From: Aliikangiella coralliicola
GTDB taxonomy: Bacteria; Pseudomonadota; Gammaproteobacteria; Enterobacterales; Kangiellaceae
DNA length: 64,000 bases
NCBI RefSeq assembly: GCF_007004725.1
Contig: NZ_ML660169.1
Span: 186,001-250,000, forward strand
Direction of reading: 5' to 3'
This document shows, in pieces, positions 25,877-35,833 of this stretch (position 1 is the stretch's first letter; each line of letters opens with the position of its first letter). The position numbers and the translations under genes are program-made. The notes below the pieces were generated by a model. The model saw nothing but the letters and a program-made list of their open reading frames with translations, had not been told where the DNA came from and searched no databases.

Positions 25877-27490
25877 ATGACCATACAACATCGTTCCGAT
25901 GTCCTCATTATTGGTAGTGGTGCCGCAGGGTTGACCTGTGCTTTACAGCTCTGCAATCATTTCTCAATCAATATCCTGAGCAAAAGTGAATTAAGTGAAG
26001 GCTCAACTTACTACGCGCAAGGTGGCATTGCCGCAGTTTTGGATAACGAAGATTCCGTCGACTCTCATGTCAGTGATACGCTAATTGCCGGTGCTGATTT
26101 GTGCCACGAAGATGCCGTTAGATATACAGTAGAAAATAGTAAAGAGGCCATTCAATGGTTAATCTCTCAAGGAGTTTCATTTAGCCTTGAGCCCGAATCG
26201 AACGGAAACGGTGAGCAAAGTTATCACCTCACGCGTGAAGGCGGACACAGTCACCGGCGAATTATTCACTCAGCCGATGCAACTGGCAAAGAAGTTCAAA
26301 CGACCCTGTCTGAGTTAATCAAAACAAAAGACAGTATCTCGCTTTTCGAAAAATATAACGCAGTTGACCTGATCACTTCTCACAAGCTAGGACTCATTGG
26401 GCCGAAAAATAAATGCATGGGCGCTTACGCATTGAATCGAACCACCCGTGAAGTCGAGTTATTTGAAGCAAAGTTCGTAGTGCTAGCCACTGGCGGCGCG
26501 AGTAAAGTTTATCTTTATACCAGCAACCCTGACGTCTCTAGCGGTGACGGAATTGCCATGGCCTGGCGGAGCGGATGTCGAGTCGCCAACATGGAGTTTA
26601 ATCAATTTCACCCGACTTGCCTTTTCCATAGTAAAGCTCACTCATTCCTGATCACTGAAGCACTACGCGGTGAAGGTGCTTTGTTAAAACTGCCGAATGG
26701 CGAAAGATTTATGCCGCGTTTTGATGAGCGCGCAGAACTGGCCCCCAGGGACATAGTCGCCAGAGCGATCGACCATGAAATTAAGCGTTTGGGAATTGAC
26801 TGTGTTTACCTTGATATCAGCCATAAAGACGCCGACTTTATTAAATCTCATTTTCCAACGATTTATCAACGCTTGCTCAAAATAGACATCGATATCACAC
26901 AAGATCCGATCCCCGTGGTCCCTGCTGCCCACTATACTTGCGGGGGTGTCGTGGCCAACAAACACGCCGAAACCGATATTCCTAATTTGTTTGCCGTTGG
27001 AGAGGTTGCTTTTACCGGTCTTCACGGTGCCAATCGAATGGCCAGTAATTCTTTACTGGAATGTCTGGTTTATGCCAGAGCTGCGGCCGACAAAATTATT
27101 TCCCAGAAAAACGATATCAAGACAGAATCAGCAATCATTCCAGCCTGGGACGAAAGCCGTGTCTCAAATTCTGATGAAGAAGTGGTGGTTTCCCACAACT
27201 GGCACGAATTGCGCCATTTGATGTGGAACTACGTTGGTATTGTACGCACCACCAAAAGATTAGAAAGAGCTCAACGGCGAATTCAGCTTTTGAAGCAGGA
27301 AGTCAGAGAATATTACGCGAATTTTAAGGTGAGCAGTAATCTGTTAGAACTTCGAAACCTGATTACAGTCGCAGAACTAATCATCGAGTGTGCAATGCGG
27401 CGTAAAGAAAGTCGCGGGCTACACTACACTTTAGATTACCTGCAAACGGACAATGTCGCCAAAGATACCATCGTTTCTAAATTTGATTAA
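25877..27490 (+). CDS. nadB: L-aspartate oxidase
   Basis: 537 residues. It oxidises L-aspartate to iminoaspartate in NAD biosynthesis, using FAD. The dinucleotide motif [17 protein letters not shown] (about 9-25), [22 protein letters not shown], the active-site [36 protein letters not shown] and [22 protein letters not shown] with [13 protein letters not shown] are all in family order. The C-terminal helical domain is complete. Monocistronic, divergent from rpoE. Confidence 0.97.
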   Translation: MTIQHRSDVLIIGSGAAGLTCALQLCNHFSINILSKSELSEGSTYYAQGGIAAVLDNEDSVDSHVSDTLIAGADLCHEDAVRYTVENSKEAIQWLISQGVSFSLEPESNGNGEQSYHLTREGGHSHRRIIHSADATGKEVQTTLSELIKTKDSISLFEKYNAVDLITSHKLGLIGPKNKCMGAYALNRTTREVELFEAKFVVLATGGASKVYLYTSNPDVSSGDGIAMAWRSGCRVANMEFNQFHPTCLFHSKAHSFLITEALRGEGALLKLPNGERFMPRFDERAELAPRDIVARAIDHEIKRLGIDCVYLDISHKDADFIKSHFPTIYQRLLKIDIDITQDPIPVVPAAHYTCGGVVANKHAETDIPNLFAVGEVAFTGLHGANRMASNSLLECLVYARAAADKIISQKNDIKTESAIIPAWDESRVSNSDEEVVVSHNWHELRHLMWNYVGIVRTTKRLERAQRRIQLLKQEVREYYANFKVSSNLLELRNLITVAELIIECAMRRKESRGLHYTLDYLQTDNVAKDTIVSKFD

Positions 27491-27550
27491 TGCTTTGGTT
27501 GCAGACCCGATTACTAACTTGAGTAGACCAAAAATTAATCAACATAGAAT

Positions 27551-28030
27551 TTAGACATCATCAGATTGATGACTAGCTTTTAAATCTTGAGTGACCAGGT
27601 AAACGAGTTCACTATACAATCGTTCGCCTAAATTTTTTTTCACAAATAACCAGTGATATTGTTTTTCACTAACTAAATGTTTGTCACCAACTGATTGCTT
27701 TTCACCAACGGAGAAATGCAACAAACAAGCAAAACTTGAAACCCAGCTATCAGGTTGTAATTCAAGATAAGTGATTGAACCAAGTCGTTCATCTGATTGC
27801 ATCAACCAGTTTTCACCACTCCAGCAAAGATCATCCATGGCGTTAGTAATCTTTCGGTAATTTTTGTTCGAATAAAACCAGGAGACCAATAACGCAATGA
27901 ATATTGCCAAAACATACCAGCTAACTCCAAAAAAGATAAAAGATACTAACAGCAGAATGACGTGGAATAAACCAATTGCGACGACTAATAACTTAGCTGT
28001 TTTAACCGGAAAGCGAGTTGCAGTTTTCAA
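27551..28030 (-). CDS. YgfX-like inner-membrane protein
   Basis: 159 residues. Two membrane helices at the N-terminus (about 13-35 and 37-52) are followed by a cytoplasmic beta-rich domain with the WLMQSDERLGSITYLELQPDSWVSS stretch typical of YgfX/CptA-like proteins. It is 16 bp after sdhE, the usual partner. The role of YgfX is disputed (toxin-like or membrane-related). The assignment rests on topology, length and gene neighbour rather than strong sequence identity. Confidence 0.7.
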   Translation of the reverse strand: MKTATRFPVKTAKLLVVAIGLFHVILLLVSFIFFGVSWYVLAIFIALLVSWFYSNKNYRKITNAMDDLCWSGENWLMQSDERLGSITYLELQPDSWVSSFACLLHFSVGEKQSVGDKHLVSEKQYHWLFVKKNLGERLYSELVYLVTQDLKASHQSDDV

Positions 28031-28046
28031 CTAAAACCCTGTTACG

Positions 28047-28304
28047 TTATTGGCTGATTTGCATTTTCACTCTGATCAATTGAATAATTTGATCAAGCCT
28101 TGGATCATCACAGGTGCCATACCCCATCAGCCAGGTGTAAAGATCGGGATCCGCTTCGTTCAATAAATCAGCAAAAATAGTTTGTTGTTCTACCGATAAA
28201 CTATCAAAATGCTGCTGTAAGAATGGGCTTAAGATCACGTCTAACTCTAGCATTCCTCTGCGACATTGCCAGGTCAGTTTCTTTTTTTCACTGGTATCTT
28301 TCAT
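28047..28304 (-). CDS. sdhE: SdhE, FAD assembly factor for succinate dehydrogenase
   Basis: 85 residues, the normal length. The functional motif RRGMLELD (about 15-22) and LLNEADPDLYTWLMGYG (about 48-64) are conserved. SdhE promotes covalent flavinylation of SdhA. Followed by the ygfX-like gene and divergent from ygfZ, as in many Gammaproteobacteria. Confidence 0.93.
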   Translation of the reverse strand: MKDTSEKKKLTWQCRRGMLELDVILSPFLQQHFDSLSVEQQTIFADLLNEADPDLYTWLMGYGTCDDPRLDQIIQLIRVKMQISQ

Positions 28305-28629
28305 AACTCTACTATTTATTACCCACTATCTATTACTTAATTTGACTGCTCAGTCATTTCACTTTGATCAATCCCACGGCATTTAATCACCTTCGTCAAA
28401 AACCATGTTTGTCGAGCAGCCATCAATTAAACCCATCGAGGGTGATGGCTGTATGGCCTCACACGATATACGAAATGATATCAGTCTCAACCGCAAAGCT
28501 AAAGCTTACCGACGCGAATCCGAGCAGGCCGCCAACCTCAACACAAGAATCACGACTTAATTAGGTGTGTTATCAAGCCTAATCAGATAAAATGGAAACA
28601 ACCAACATAATTCTGTGAGAATGGAATAA
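28305..28629. other. intergenic region between divergent sdhE and ygfZ
   Basis: About 325 bp without a credible gene. The stem-loop at 28417-28451 is the only structure seen. Confidence 0.5.
28417..28451. repeat. inverted repeat between sdhE and ygfZ
   Basis: CAGCCATCA (28417-28425) and TGATGGCTG (28443-28451) are perfect arms with an inner ACCC/GGGT pair. There is no T run. Possibly a regulatory RNA stem or protein site. Confidence 0.4.
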
Positions 28630-29577
28630 ATGACATCGCATGATGAACTAATTGGCAACCAAACCAGGCTGGAAAGTTTCGGTACTTTTGAAATTTCCGG
28701 TGTTGATGCCGCTCGTTTTCTCCAAGGTCAAATAACCATCAATACCGATTCCATTGTTGAAAATAAATTATCTCTGGCGGCGGTTTGTAATCCGCAAGGT
28801 CGCTGTGTCGCTGTTTTTTTTGCGACCAAAAAACCTGGTGCATCAACTCAAGAAGCAGCCAATCAAGATACTTTAAGTCAGAACGAGTCTAACCACGACT
28901 CATTTTGGTTTATCTTGCCCAAAGACAATATTGAAGCAACCATTAATCATTTTAAAAAATACGCGGTATTTTTTAAAACTGAAATTAATGATCGAACTGA
29001 TTCAACAAACATTTATGGCACAATAACAGACCCAAAAAATTCAAATGACTCTGACAATCACAAACTGATTAATGTGACTTTTACCGAGCCAGACTCATCA
29101 ATAATTATGGCTGTGACAAAAAATGCTCAGGCGCAAGCTCAATCAGCTGACCAACAGGCAAAAACTCAATTAACCGAGCAAGACTGGTTGTTTAACGTGG
29201 CTTCGAATGGCATTCCATGGATAAGTCAAGCGAGTGCATCACACTTTTTGCCCCACAATTTAAATTTACCAACATTGGAAGCCGTCGACTTCAACAAAGG
29301 TTGTTACACGGGCCAGGAAGTTATTGCGCGCATGCAATACAAAGGAAAACTGAAATCACACATGCAACAATTCCGCTGCAACGTCGAAATAAACATAACC
29401 ACAACCGACAAGATTTACGTGGAATCGCAAGCAGCAGCCGAAGTGATATGTGGCGCCACTAATCACAATGGAACATCAACCTTATTAGCGTTAGCGAAAG
29501 ACCGATATCTGGACGCTAAAATTTTTCGGTTGAATGATGAAAATGGTCCTATACTTGAGTTAGTTAATTATCATTAA
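28630..29577 (+). CDS. ygfZ: YgfZ/GcvT-like folate-binding protein
   Basis: 315 residues. It has the signature KGCYTGQEVIARMQYKGKLK (about 219-238; catalytically important Cys) and N-terminal ISGVDAARFLQGQITIN. YgfZ uses tetrahydrofolate in repair or assembly of certain Fe-S proteins. A Gln/Ser/Asn-rich insertion lies at about 75-95. The HDOD gene begins 14 bp after its stop. Confidence 0.9.
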   Translation: MTSHDELIGNQTRLESFGTFEISGVDAARFLQGQITINTDSIVENKLSLAAVCNPQGRCVAVFFATKKPGASTQEAANQDTLSQNESNHDSFWFILPKDNIEATINHFKKYAVFFKTEINDRTDSTNIYGTITDPKNSNDSDNHKLINVTFTEPDSSIIMAVTKNAQAQAQSADQQAKTQLTEQDWLFNVASNGIPWISQASASHFLPHNLNLPTLEAVDFNKGCYTGQEVIARMQYKGKLKSHMQQFRCNVEINITTTDKIYVESQAAAEVICGATNHNGTSTLLALAKDRYLDAKIFRLNDENGPILELVNYH

Positions 29578-29591
29578 ACTAAGACCTGTCT

Positions 29592-30428
29592 ATGAGTTTA
29601 GAAAAAGAATTTCTTGCGGAATTAATTGACGCTATCACCAACGATCGGCTGACCTTGCCGACATTACCGGAAGTCGCGCTGAAAATTAGAGAAGCGGTTG
29701 ACGATCCTGATGTTTCTTCTGGCGGACTTGCCTCTGTTATCGGACAAGATGCAGCTTTAGCAGCGAGAATAATCAAAGTAGCTAACAGTCCTTTAATGCG
29801 CGGCGCGGTTGTGGTCGATAATCTGCAACTGGCGATCACCAGAATGGGAATAACTTTTGTAAGAAACCTCGCTACTGGTCTTGCGATGGAACAAATGTTT
29901 CAGGCGACCCATGACGCAGTTGACCAACGACTTAGAGCTTCCTGGGAGCACTCATTAGAAGTCGCCTCAATTAGCCATGTATTGGCCAGTAACTTCACCC
30001 GCTTGAAACCGGATCAGGCAACTCTCGCAGGTTTAGTCCATGAAATTGGTATTTTGCCAATACTAACGCTCGCAGAAGAAAACCCTCAAATACTCGAACA
30101 CGAAGCGGTTTTGGATAAAATAATCTCTCGCTTACACGGTAAAGTAGGACGCGCAATTCTAAAAGCCTGGGAATTTCCGGATGAACTCCGCGCGGTACCG
30201 GTCGGTTGTACCGATTTTACCCGAGACGAAAGTACTACCGCAGATTATGTTGACGTGGTTACTGTGGCCAAACTTCAATCCTATCCTGAAGGCGAAGGCC
30301 CTTACGCTGGTTTAGATACCGCCACCGTACCGGCATTCAGAAAACTTGGATTATCTCATGAAGTTGATTTTCACCAGGTTGACGAACTCGCCGTTGAAGT
30401 CGAAGAAGCTAAACAGGCATTTGCCTAA
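29592..30428 (+). CDS. HDOD-domain signalling protein
   Basis: 278 residues, essentially one HDOD domain (about 18-215). LPTLPEVALKIREAVDDPDVSSGGLASVIGQDAALAARIIKVANSP is the family opening, and LAGLVHEIGILPIL (about 143-156) is the degenerate HD position. HDOD proteins lack phosphohydrolase activity and act in signalling networks. The acidic C-terminus (VEVEEAKQAFA) is unassigned. Probably cotranscribed with ygfZ. Confidence 0.88.
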   Translation: MSLEKEFLAELIDAITNDRLTLPTLPEVALKIREAVDDPDVSSGGLASVIGQDAALAARIIKVANSPLMRGAVVVDNLQLAITRMGITFVRNLATGLAMEQMFQATHDAVDQRLRASWEHSLEVASISHVLASNFTRLKPDQATLAGLVHEIGILPILTLAEENPQILEHEAVLDKIISRLHGKVGRAILKAWEFPDELRAVPVGCTDFTRDESTTADYVDVVTVAKLQSYPEGEGPYAGLDTATVPAFRKLGLSHEVDFHQVDELAVEVEEAKQAFA

Positions 30429-30547
30429 TTAGTCCAGTCAAACTGGCTGATGAGCAGTACTACCTTGATAAAATCGGCAATCGCATTTCAACATACCAAT
30501 CGGTTCGCACGAACTTTAATGTTTAACCGTGTTACTATTCGTCTATC

Positions 30548-33500
30548 ATGCGTTCGAACGAAGTAGCAAATCTGCTTAAAAATACACGCAGTTTCCTAGT
30601 GTGGACAGCGTTCACTTTATGCTTGCTGGCTAGCACGAATTTGTATGCAGCCTATGTATTTCAAACGGTCACCGGCGAGGCATTTGATACCGTCACAACA
30701 GATGTGGCGTGGACAAATGACGCAAGTCAGACCGGATTTCCCACCGACGATGACTACGAGCTGGTCAATATCGGTTTTACCTTTTATCTTGGCGAAACAG
30801 GCTACACACAAGTTCGAGTGTTGGCCAATGGCGCACTGCATTTTGGTGCTGATCAAGGTTTTCACAAAGACTATACGAATGAACCTTTAGCAATCACAGG
30901 AATTATTGACGGGCCCGGTTTTGAAGAAGCTGCGGACAGGGCAATATTAGGTTATTGGGACGATCTGGAACCCAGCCTTGGCGGCACAGTCAGATATGGC
31001 ACGTTAGGTTCTGCGCCCAATCGACGATTCGTTGCATCATGGGAGAACGTGCCTCGTTACAACGGCCCGGGAACCAGTTATTCTACCCAGATAGTCATTT
31101 ATGAAAACGGCAATGTTCGATTTCGTTATGGAAACGATGACGTCAACGGCTCAAGCGCGACTATCGGGATTGAAGTTTCAAACTCTGATTTTACCGAATT
31201 TTCATACAACACCAGTAATTCTGTCAGTGATGCTAATGATATTCTCTGGATAAGAGAATTTCCTGCCCTGGATGATGCCACCGCGAGCTGCGCAGATCCA
31301 AATACAGTCACTGTCACTTTTGTCGCTGATATTTCGCCGGCAAGAGCCAATGATCCCAGTAACTTTTCCATCGACAATGGTGTGACTGTCACCGGAGCGA
31401 CTTATATCAATTCAACCACCGTGGAGTTAACCACCAGTACGCTGACGACTGGCACCACCTATACTTTATCGACCACATTTCCCACTCAGAATACGACATT
31501 TATTCTCGGTAACCAGGTTAACGACACCTTTATTGATCAATTCTCATCGAGTAATTACGGCAACAATGATGGCACGCAGAATTGGGCAGCCAACTGGATT
31601 GAAAGTGACGACGACGGCTCGGCGACTTCAGGAAACGTGTTGATAAGTGGAAATGAGTTGGTGATGGATGATTTTCCCAATACAGGTGGAGAACCGGCTA
31701 TTGAACGGCAAGTCGATTTATCGACATACATCTCTGCCACTTTGTCACTTGACCTGAGAACGCCAAACAATCTGGAAAGCAGCGACCGATTCGATATTTC
31801 AGTGTCGTCGAATGGTGGCGCCAGTTACACTATTCTGCAATCTTTTTCCAACGATGTTACCGGTAGTTTTAGTTACGATATTTCATCTTTCCTGGCAACA
31901 AACACCCGAATTCGATTAAGAATTGAAAATAACTATGGTGGCTCGACTGAGTTTATCGCAATTGACAATGTCACCATTACCGCCACCAGAGTGGAGCCCT
32001 GCGCACCGGCAGTCGATCACTTTGTTATCACTCACGATGGTAACGGTATCAATTGCTTGCGCGAAGCCATCACAATTACCGCAGTTGATAGTGGCGGTGC
32101 AACGGTCACAGACTACGCAGGAACAACCAACCTGAGCCTTTCTACCGCCCACGGCAACTGGTTTACCGTTGATAGTTTTGGAGCCAGTGCTGATCCTGCA
32201 CAAGGCACATTAACTGACACTGCTGGCGATAATAATGGCGCAGCAACCTATGAGTTTGTTGCAGCTGATCTCGGAACAGTCGTGTTATACCTGGAAAATA
32301 CTGTCGCGGAAACTGCGAATATCGGCGTTGCCGAAGGTCTGATTACTGATGATAATAGCGAAGGCAATATCACTTTTCGCCCCTATGGTTTCGTGTTTAC
32401 TCCATCACCAATAACGACTCAGGTTGCCGGTCGCCCATTCAACATTACTTTAACCGCGGCAGGCCAAACGCCATTACAACCAGAATGTGGCGTTATTGAA
32501 GAGTACAACGGCGTACAAGCTCTCAATTTTTGGTCAACCTATTCTTCTCCAACATCCAGCAACACGTCGGTTACCGTGAATGGTAGCAATATTGCCGCCA
32601 CTGAAGCTGCTTCTGTTGCGCAAAATATCACTTTTACCAATGGTGTAGCCGTTATCGCCGCTCAATATAATGACGTCGGTCAAATCGGTATCAGCGCAAA
32701 AGACGAAACTGGCATCGGCGAACCGCCAGCAGGCAGCGCCGATGAAATCATCGGTGGCATCAGCCCGTTTGTTGTTCGCCCATTTGGATATGACATTCAG
32801 ATTAGCGGCGACCCCTATGCGGACGACGGCAATGACGACGTATTTGCAACCGCGGGCAATAATTTTTCTATGACCATTCGCAGTGTCTTATGGCAGGCTG
32901 GCGATGACACAAATAATGACGGTGTTCCCGACCCATTTATCGATACAGATGCAAACGGCGAACCCGATAGCGGCGGTGATTTGAGTAACAATGGCGTGAC
33001 ACCGAATATTTCACAAATTACAGGGAATATTGCGCTAACCCCCAGTGCGCTTGTAGTGACCAATTCTAATGGAATCCTTTCGAATCCCAGTGTCTCATTC
33101 GCCAGCTTTCCTGCCCCCGGGGCGGCAGGCGCAGGTAGCTTCACGCTAAATCAAAGCTGGAGCGAAGTCGGCATTTTACAGATCGACGCATTCACTAACG
33201 ACTTTATGGGCGGCGGCCAAAATGTTACCGGTCAAAGAATTAATATCGGTCGATTTATTCCAGACAACTTCCTGATGACTGCGCCGGCAATCACTGAGCA
33301 ATGCGGCACATTTACCTATGCAGGATTTTTTGACGGCGTCAACGCAGGGCTAGATAGAAATGGGCAAACTTTCGATGTTTCAGGCTCAATCACGGCAAGA
33401 AATTCAGCCAACGCAGCAACACTAAACTATGCGGGTGCATTTGCAAAACTAACCAACTCAGATATAGCGGTGCAACCATTCAACACAAATACAGGGCTCA

Positions 33501-34135
33501 ATGCTTCAGGACAAGTCAACTTCTCACCAGCAGCACTCAACTTTGTGAATGGTGTGACCAACTATTCCTCTCCCACAACAGATTATCAATTTGACAGTTT
33601 AGCGGCTGCGTTTAATTTACGCCTCGATCTGACTGCAACCGATTCCGACAACGTTACTAGCGGCACAGTTAACTCAAATGCTTTTGAAGTTCGTCTGGGG
33701 CGAATTCGATTAATCGATAGTTATGGACCTGAAATTAGCGATCTCGAAATGCGACTAAGAAGTGAATACTATGATGGAACTAGCTGGATTATTAACGACG
33801 CAGATAGTTGCACAACCTATATTCAAACTGACGCCAGTTTCGATGCCGCTAGCTACACCGATAATCTGAACGCAGGCGAGACAGCAACATTTTCACCGGT
33901 AACAACACAAAATTTAGCAAACGGAATCAGTACCATTGCTAACGGCATCCAGTTCTCGGCTCCTGGCGTCAATAACTATGGTAGCGTTGTCGTTAATCTA
34001 AATTTAACAGGTCAGAACTGGCTGAGTTTTGATTGGGATGGTGATAATACTTTGGACCCAACCAGCGGCTTACTGAGCTTTGGTTATTATCGTGGTAGTG
34101 ATCGAATAATTTACTGGCGCGAAATTAGGAATTAG
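30548..34135 (+). CDS. large secreted DUF6701 (MshQ-like) protein
   Basis: 1195 residues. Signal sequence at about 15-36 (FLVWTAFTLCLLASTNLYAA), then a nidogen-like beta domain (about 40-240), Ig-like segments and a concanavalin-like domain (about 320-480). A long DUF6701 C-terminal half follows (about 590-1195) with QIDAFTNDFMGGGQNV, INIGRFIPDNFLM and SFGYYRGSDRIIYWREI. MshQ proteins sit in MSHA pilus operons, but no pilus gene is in this window. The stop codon lies inside a 7-bp tandem repeat. Likely a surface or pilus-associated adhesin. Confidence 0.8.
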   Translation: MRSNEVANLLKNTRSFLVWTAFTLCLLASTNLYAAYVFQTVTGEAFDTVTTDVAWTNDASQTGFPTDDDYELVNIGFTFYLGETGYTQVRVLANGALHFGADQGFHKDYTNEPLAITGIIDGPGFEEAADRAILGYWDDLEPSLGGTVRYGTLGSAPNRRFVASWENVPRYNGPGTSYSTQIVIYENGNVRFRYGNDDVNGSSATIGIEVSNSDFTEFSYNTSNSVSDANDILWIREFPALDDATASCADPNTVTVTFVADISPARANDPSNFSIDNGVTVTGATYINSTTVELTTSTLTTGTTYTLSTTFPTQNTTFILGNQVNDTFIDQFSSSNYGNNDGTQNWAANWIESDDDGSATSGNVLISGNELVMDDFPNTGGEPAIERQVDLSTYISATLSLDLRTPNNLESSDRFDISVSSNGGASYTILQSFSNDVTGSFSYDISSFLATNTRIRLRIENNYGGSTEFIAIDNVTITATRVEPCAPAVDHFVITHDGNGINCLREAITITAVDSGGATVTDYAGTTNLSLSTAHGNWFTVDSFGASADPAQGTLTDTAGDNNGAATYEFVAADLGTVVLYLENTVAETANIGVAEGLITDDNSEGNITFRPYGFVFTPSPITTQVAGRPFNITLTAAGQTPLQPECGVIEEYNGVQALNFWSTYSSPTSSNTSVTVNGSNIAATEAASVAQNITFTNGVAVIAAQYNDVGQIGISAKDETGIGEPPAGSADEIIGGISPFVVRPFGYDIQISGDPYADDGNDDVFATAGNNFSMTIRSVLWQAGDDTNNDGVPDPFIDTDANGEPDSGGDLSNNGVTPNISQITGNIALTPSALVVTNSNGILSNPSVSFASFPAPGAAGAGSFTLNQSWSEVGILQIDAFTNDFMGGGQNVTGQRINIGRFIPDNFLMTAPAITEQCGTFTYAGFFDGVNAGLDRNGQTFDVSGSITARNSANAATLNYAGAFAKLTNSDIAVQPFNTNTGLNASGQVNFSPAALNFVNGVTNYSSPTTDYQFDSLAAAFNLRLDLTATDSDNVTSGTVNSNAFEVRLGRIRLIDSYGPEISDLEMRLRSEYYDGTSWIINDADSCTTYIQTDASFDAASYTDNLNAGETATFSPVTTQNLANGISTIANGIQFSAPGVNNYGSVVVNLNLTGQNWLSFDWDGDNTLDPTSGLLSFGYYRGSDRIIYWREIRN

Positions 34136-34168
34136 GAATTAGGAATTAGGAATTAGGAATTAGGAATT
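34123..34168 (+). repeat. 7-bp tandem repeat spanning the stop of the DUF6701 gene
   Basis: AATTAGG repeated six times (34123-34164), followed by a partial unit. The gene's TAG stop at 34133-34135 is within it, and the reading frame meets another TAG every 21 bases. Confidence 0.9.
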
Positions 34169-34301
34169 GTAAAGTCTGTCTTAAAAAATAGGTTTTGAAA
34201 CCGGTAAAATTGCCAATTTTAGTTTTTTTGATATCGTTCATTTAAGGTTCAGTCGCGCCACGCATAATAGACTACAAGCATACTGAAAAAGGCGGCTAAA
34301 A

Positions 34302-34835
34302 ATGAAAAAGCTACTGGCACTTACTTTATTATTACCATTACTGACGGCTAACGCGGCGACAAACAAAACAGCGGCAAAAGCGCAGGTGAAAAGTAAATCA
34401 GCGCAAACAAAAGTTTTCCGCAATCATGAACGTCACTGGAATCAGCCAGACTATGGTTATGATGTGCAACTGTTTAAATGTCACGATTCATGGGGTCATA
34501 AGCTACGCGGTAAATTTACCTCGGAACAGCAGTACTTTATCGAGTTAGGTGGTGGAAGCTGTCGCGAGATTCGTCGGTATCATGATAACCACAATGCCTT
34601 TTCGCAAATCCGTCACTACGACTTTCCAGTGGACGATGTTTACCAGGCCATTCACCAGATAAAGCGAAAGTATGGTTTACGGCACGCGAGAGTTATCGAA
34701 GCAGAAAATGTTGATGCCGGGTTTAAGACTTTTAAATACACGCTTGTGTTTAAAGTCAGAGGACAGGGATATCGCGAGTTTAGAGTAAAACATAGTCGCT
34801 GGAGTGGAAAAGTTCGTGCCATTTATGAAGTTTGA
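34302..34835 (+). CDS. small secreted basic protein, unknown
   Basis: 177 residues. A clear signal peptide (MKKLLALTLLLPLLTANAA) is followed by a lysine-rich linker (about 20-40) and a domain rich in His, Arg and Tyr with two cysteines (FKCHDSW and GGSCREI), probably one disulfide. I do not recognise the family. It has its own terminator just downstream. Confidence 0.65.
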   Translation: MKKLLALTLLLPLLTANAATNKTAAKAQVKSKSAQTKVFRNHERHWNQPDYGYDVQLFKCHDSWGHKLRGKFTSEQQYFIELGGGSCREIRRYHDNHNAFSQIRHYDFPVDDVYQAIHQIKRKYGLRHARVIEAENVDAGFKTFKYTLVFKVRGQGYREFRVKHSRWSGKVRAIYEV

Positions 34836-34860
34836 TCAGCGAATCAAACTAACCAAAAAA

Positions 34861-34888
34861 AAGAGTGACAATGTCACTCTTTTTTTAC
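34861..34888. terminator. bidirectional intrinsic terminator
   Basis: AAGAGTGAC (34861-34869) and GTCACTCTT (34873-34881) form a perfect stem with a 3-base loop. An A run lies on the left and a T run on the right, so it can serve both the plus-strand secreted protein and the minus-strand WYL gene. Confidence 0.88.
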
Positions 34889-34999
34889 ATAAATTGAAAA
34901 CTAAGATCTGCTCTGACAAAAACATAAACTATTTTTATAATTAAAAAAATAATACTCAAACCCTATTGATTCAGATCTCACTTATCTGAAATATGAGTC

Positions 35000-35728
35000 T
35001 TAATTTGTCGCTATTCCATCCCGTTTATTTTTGAATACACTTAGCGCTAGAAGTGTGAAATCCTCTTCCAGAATTTGAATATTTTCAATCCTGTCACAAC
35101 GAAAGATCCGTATATCGTCACGCAAATGATCCCAGGCCAAAACATACCAGACAGGATAACTGAGGAAAAGATAGTGCGGCTCAATGGTGCGAGTAGTTTT
35201 GTTACTACTTTCGTCTCTGTATGTAACGCTAATACGTTGCAGCATTAAAAATGCTTGGTGGAGTTTTTCTACAGCCTTGTGTTTCGGAGAAGAGAAATTC
35301 GATAGCACAAATTCAGATGCGGAGTGTCCGATGATAATACGTGCCTTTATTCCATTCACTTTACTTTTCATAGAAGGCGAAAAAGAAGCCATGATCTTAT
35401 GGCGGATGCTGCTTAAGTGTGCCATAAAAAGCGGAGAATTCATTTGTTCAGCGATAGCTAAACTAATCATTAGATCAACAGCTTCCGTATAGTTGAGATT
35501 TATACGGCCAACCCCCCAGTGCCTATCCAAACGAATACCACCTCCCCTGCCAACATCCGTTTCAATTGGTAATCCCTGGCTTCTTAATAGGTCAATATCA
35601 CGATTGAGCGTTCGAACACTGACACCTATTTCCCTGGCAATCTCGCCAATGGTTATGGGTTCGTCTGTTTTTAATCGAGCAGTGATGATCTCAAGCCTGT
35701 CGATTCGGGAAATAGTGGATGCACGCAT
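35000..35728 (-). CDS. HTH/WYL-domain transcriptional regulator (YafY-like)
   Basis: 242 residues. The N-terminal DeoR-type helix-turn-helix (about 8-60, ITIGEIAREIGVSVRTLNRDIDLLRSQGLPI) is followed by a WYL domain (about 140-220, ISVTYRDESSN, EPHYLFLSYPVWYVLAWDHLRDDIRIFRCDRI). WYL regulators bind a ligand and control nearby genes. The start codon is 8 bp from a 27-bp palindrome that separates it from the divergent DUF4345 gene, suggesting autoregulation and control of that gene. Confidence 0.88.
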   Translation of the reverse strand: MRASTISRIDRLEIITARLKTDEPITIGEIAREIGVSVRTLNRDIDLLRSQGLPIETDVGRGGGIRLDRHWGVGRINLNYTEAVDLMISLAIAEQMNSPLFMAHLSSIRHKIMASFSPSMKSKVNGIKARIIIGHSASEFVLSNFSSPKHKAVEKLHQAFLMLQRISVTYRDESSNKTTRTIEPHYLFLSYPVWYVLAWDHLRDDIRIFRCDRIENIQILEEDFTLLALSVFKNKRDGIATN

Positions 35729-35735
35729 AGCAAAA

Positions 35736-35762
35736 CAAATATGTCATATAATGACACATTTG
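35736..35762. promoter_or_regulatory. 27-bp palindromic operator between the WYL and DUF4345 genes
   Basis: Arms CAAAT-A-TGTCAT and ATGACA-C-ATTTG are symmetric about 35749, with a single mismatch pair and a 3-base centre. Likely binding site of the WYL regulator. Confidence 0.65.
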
Positions 35763-35833
35763 TCCATATACTTAATCCAACTCAATTGACTTGAAAACAT
35801 AACACTATTTACTCAACTAAAATCGGAGGTTTT

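Noticed and set aside
28364-28564. 66-codon plus-strand frame between sdhE and ygfZ
   Set aside because: It runs through the inverted repeat, has no ribosome-binding site and looks non-protein-like; the region is a divergent promoter.
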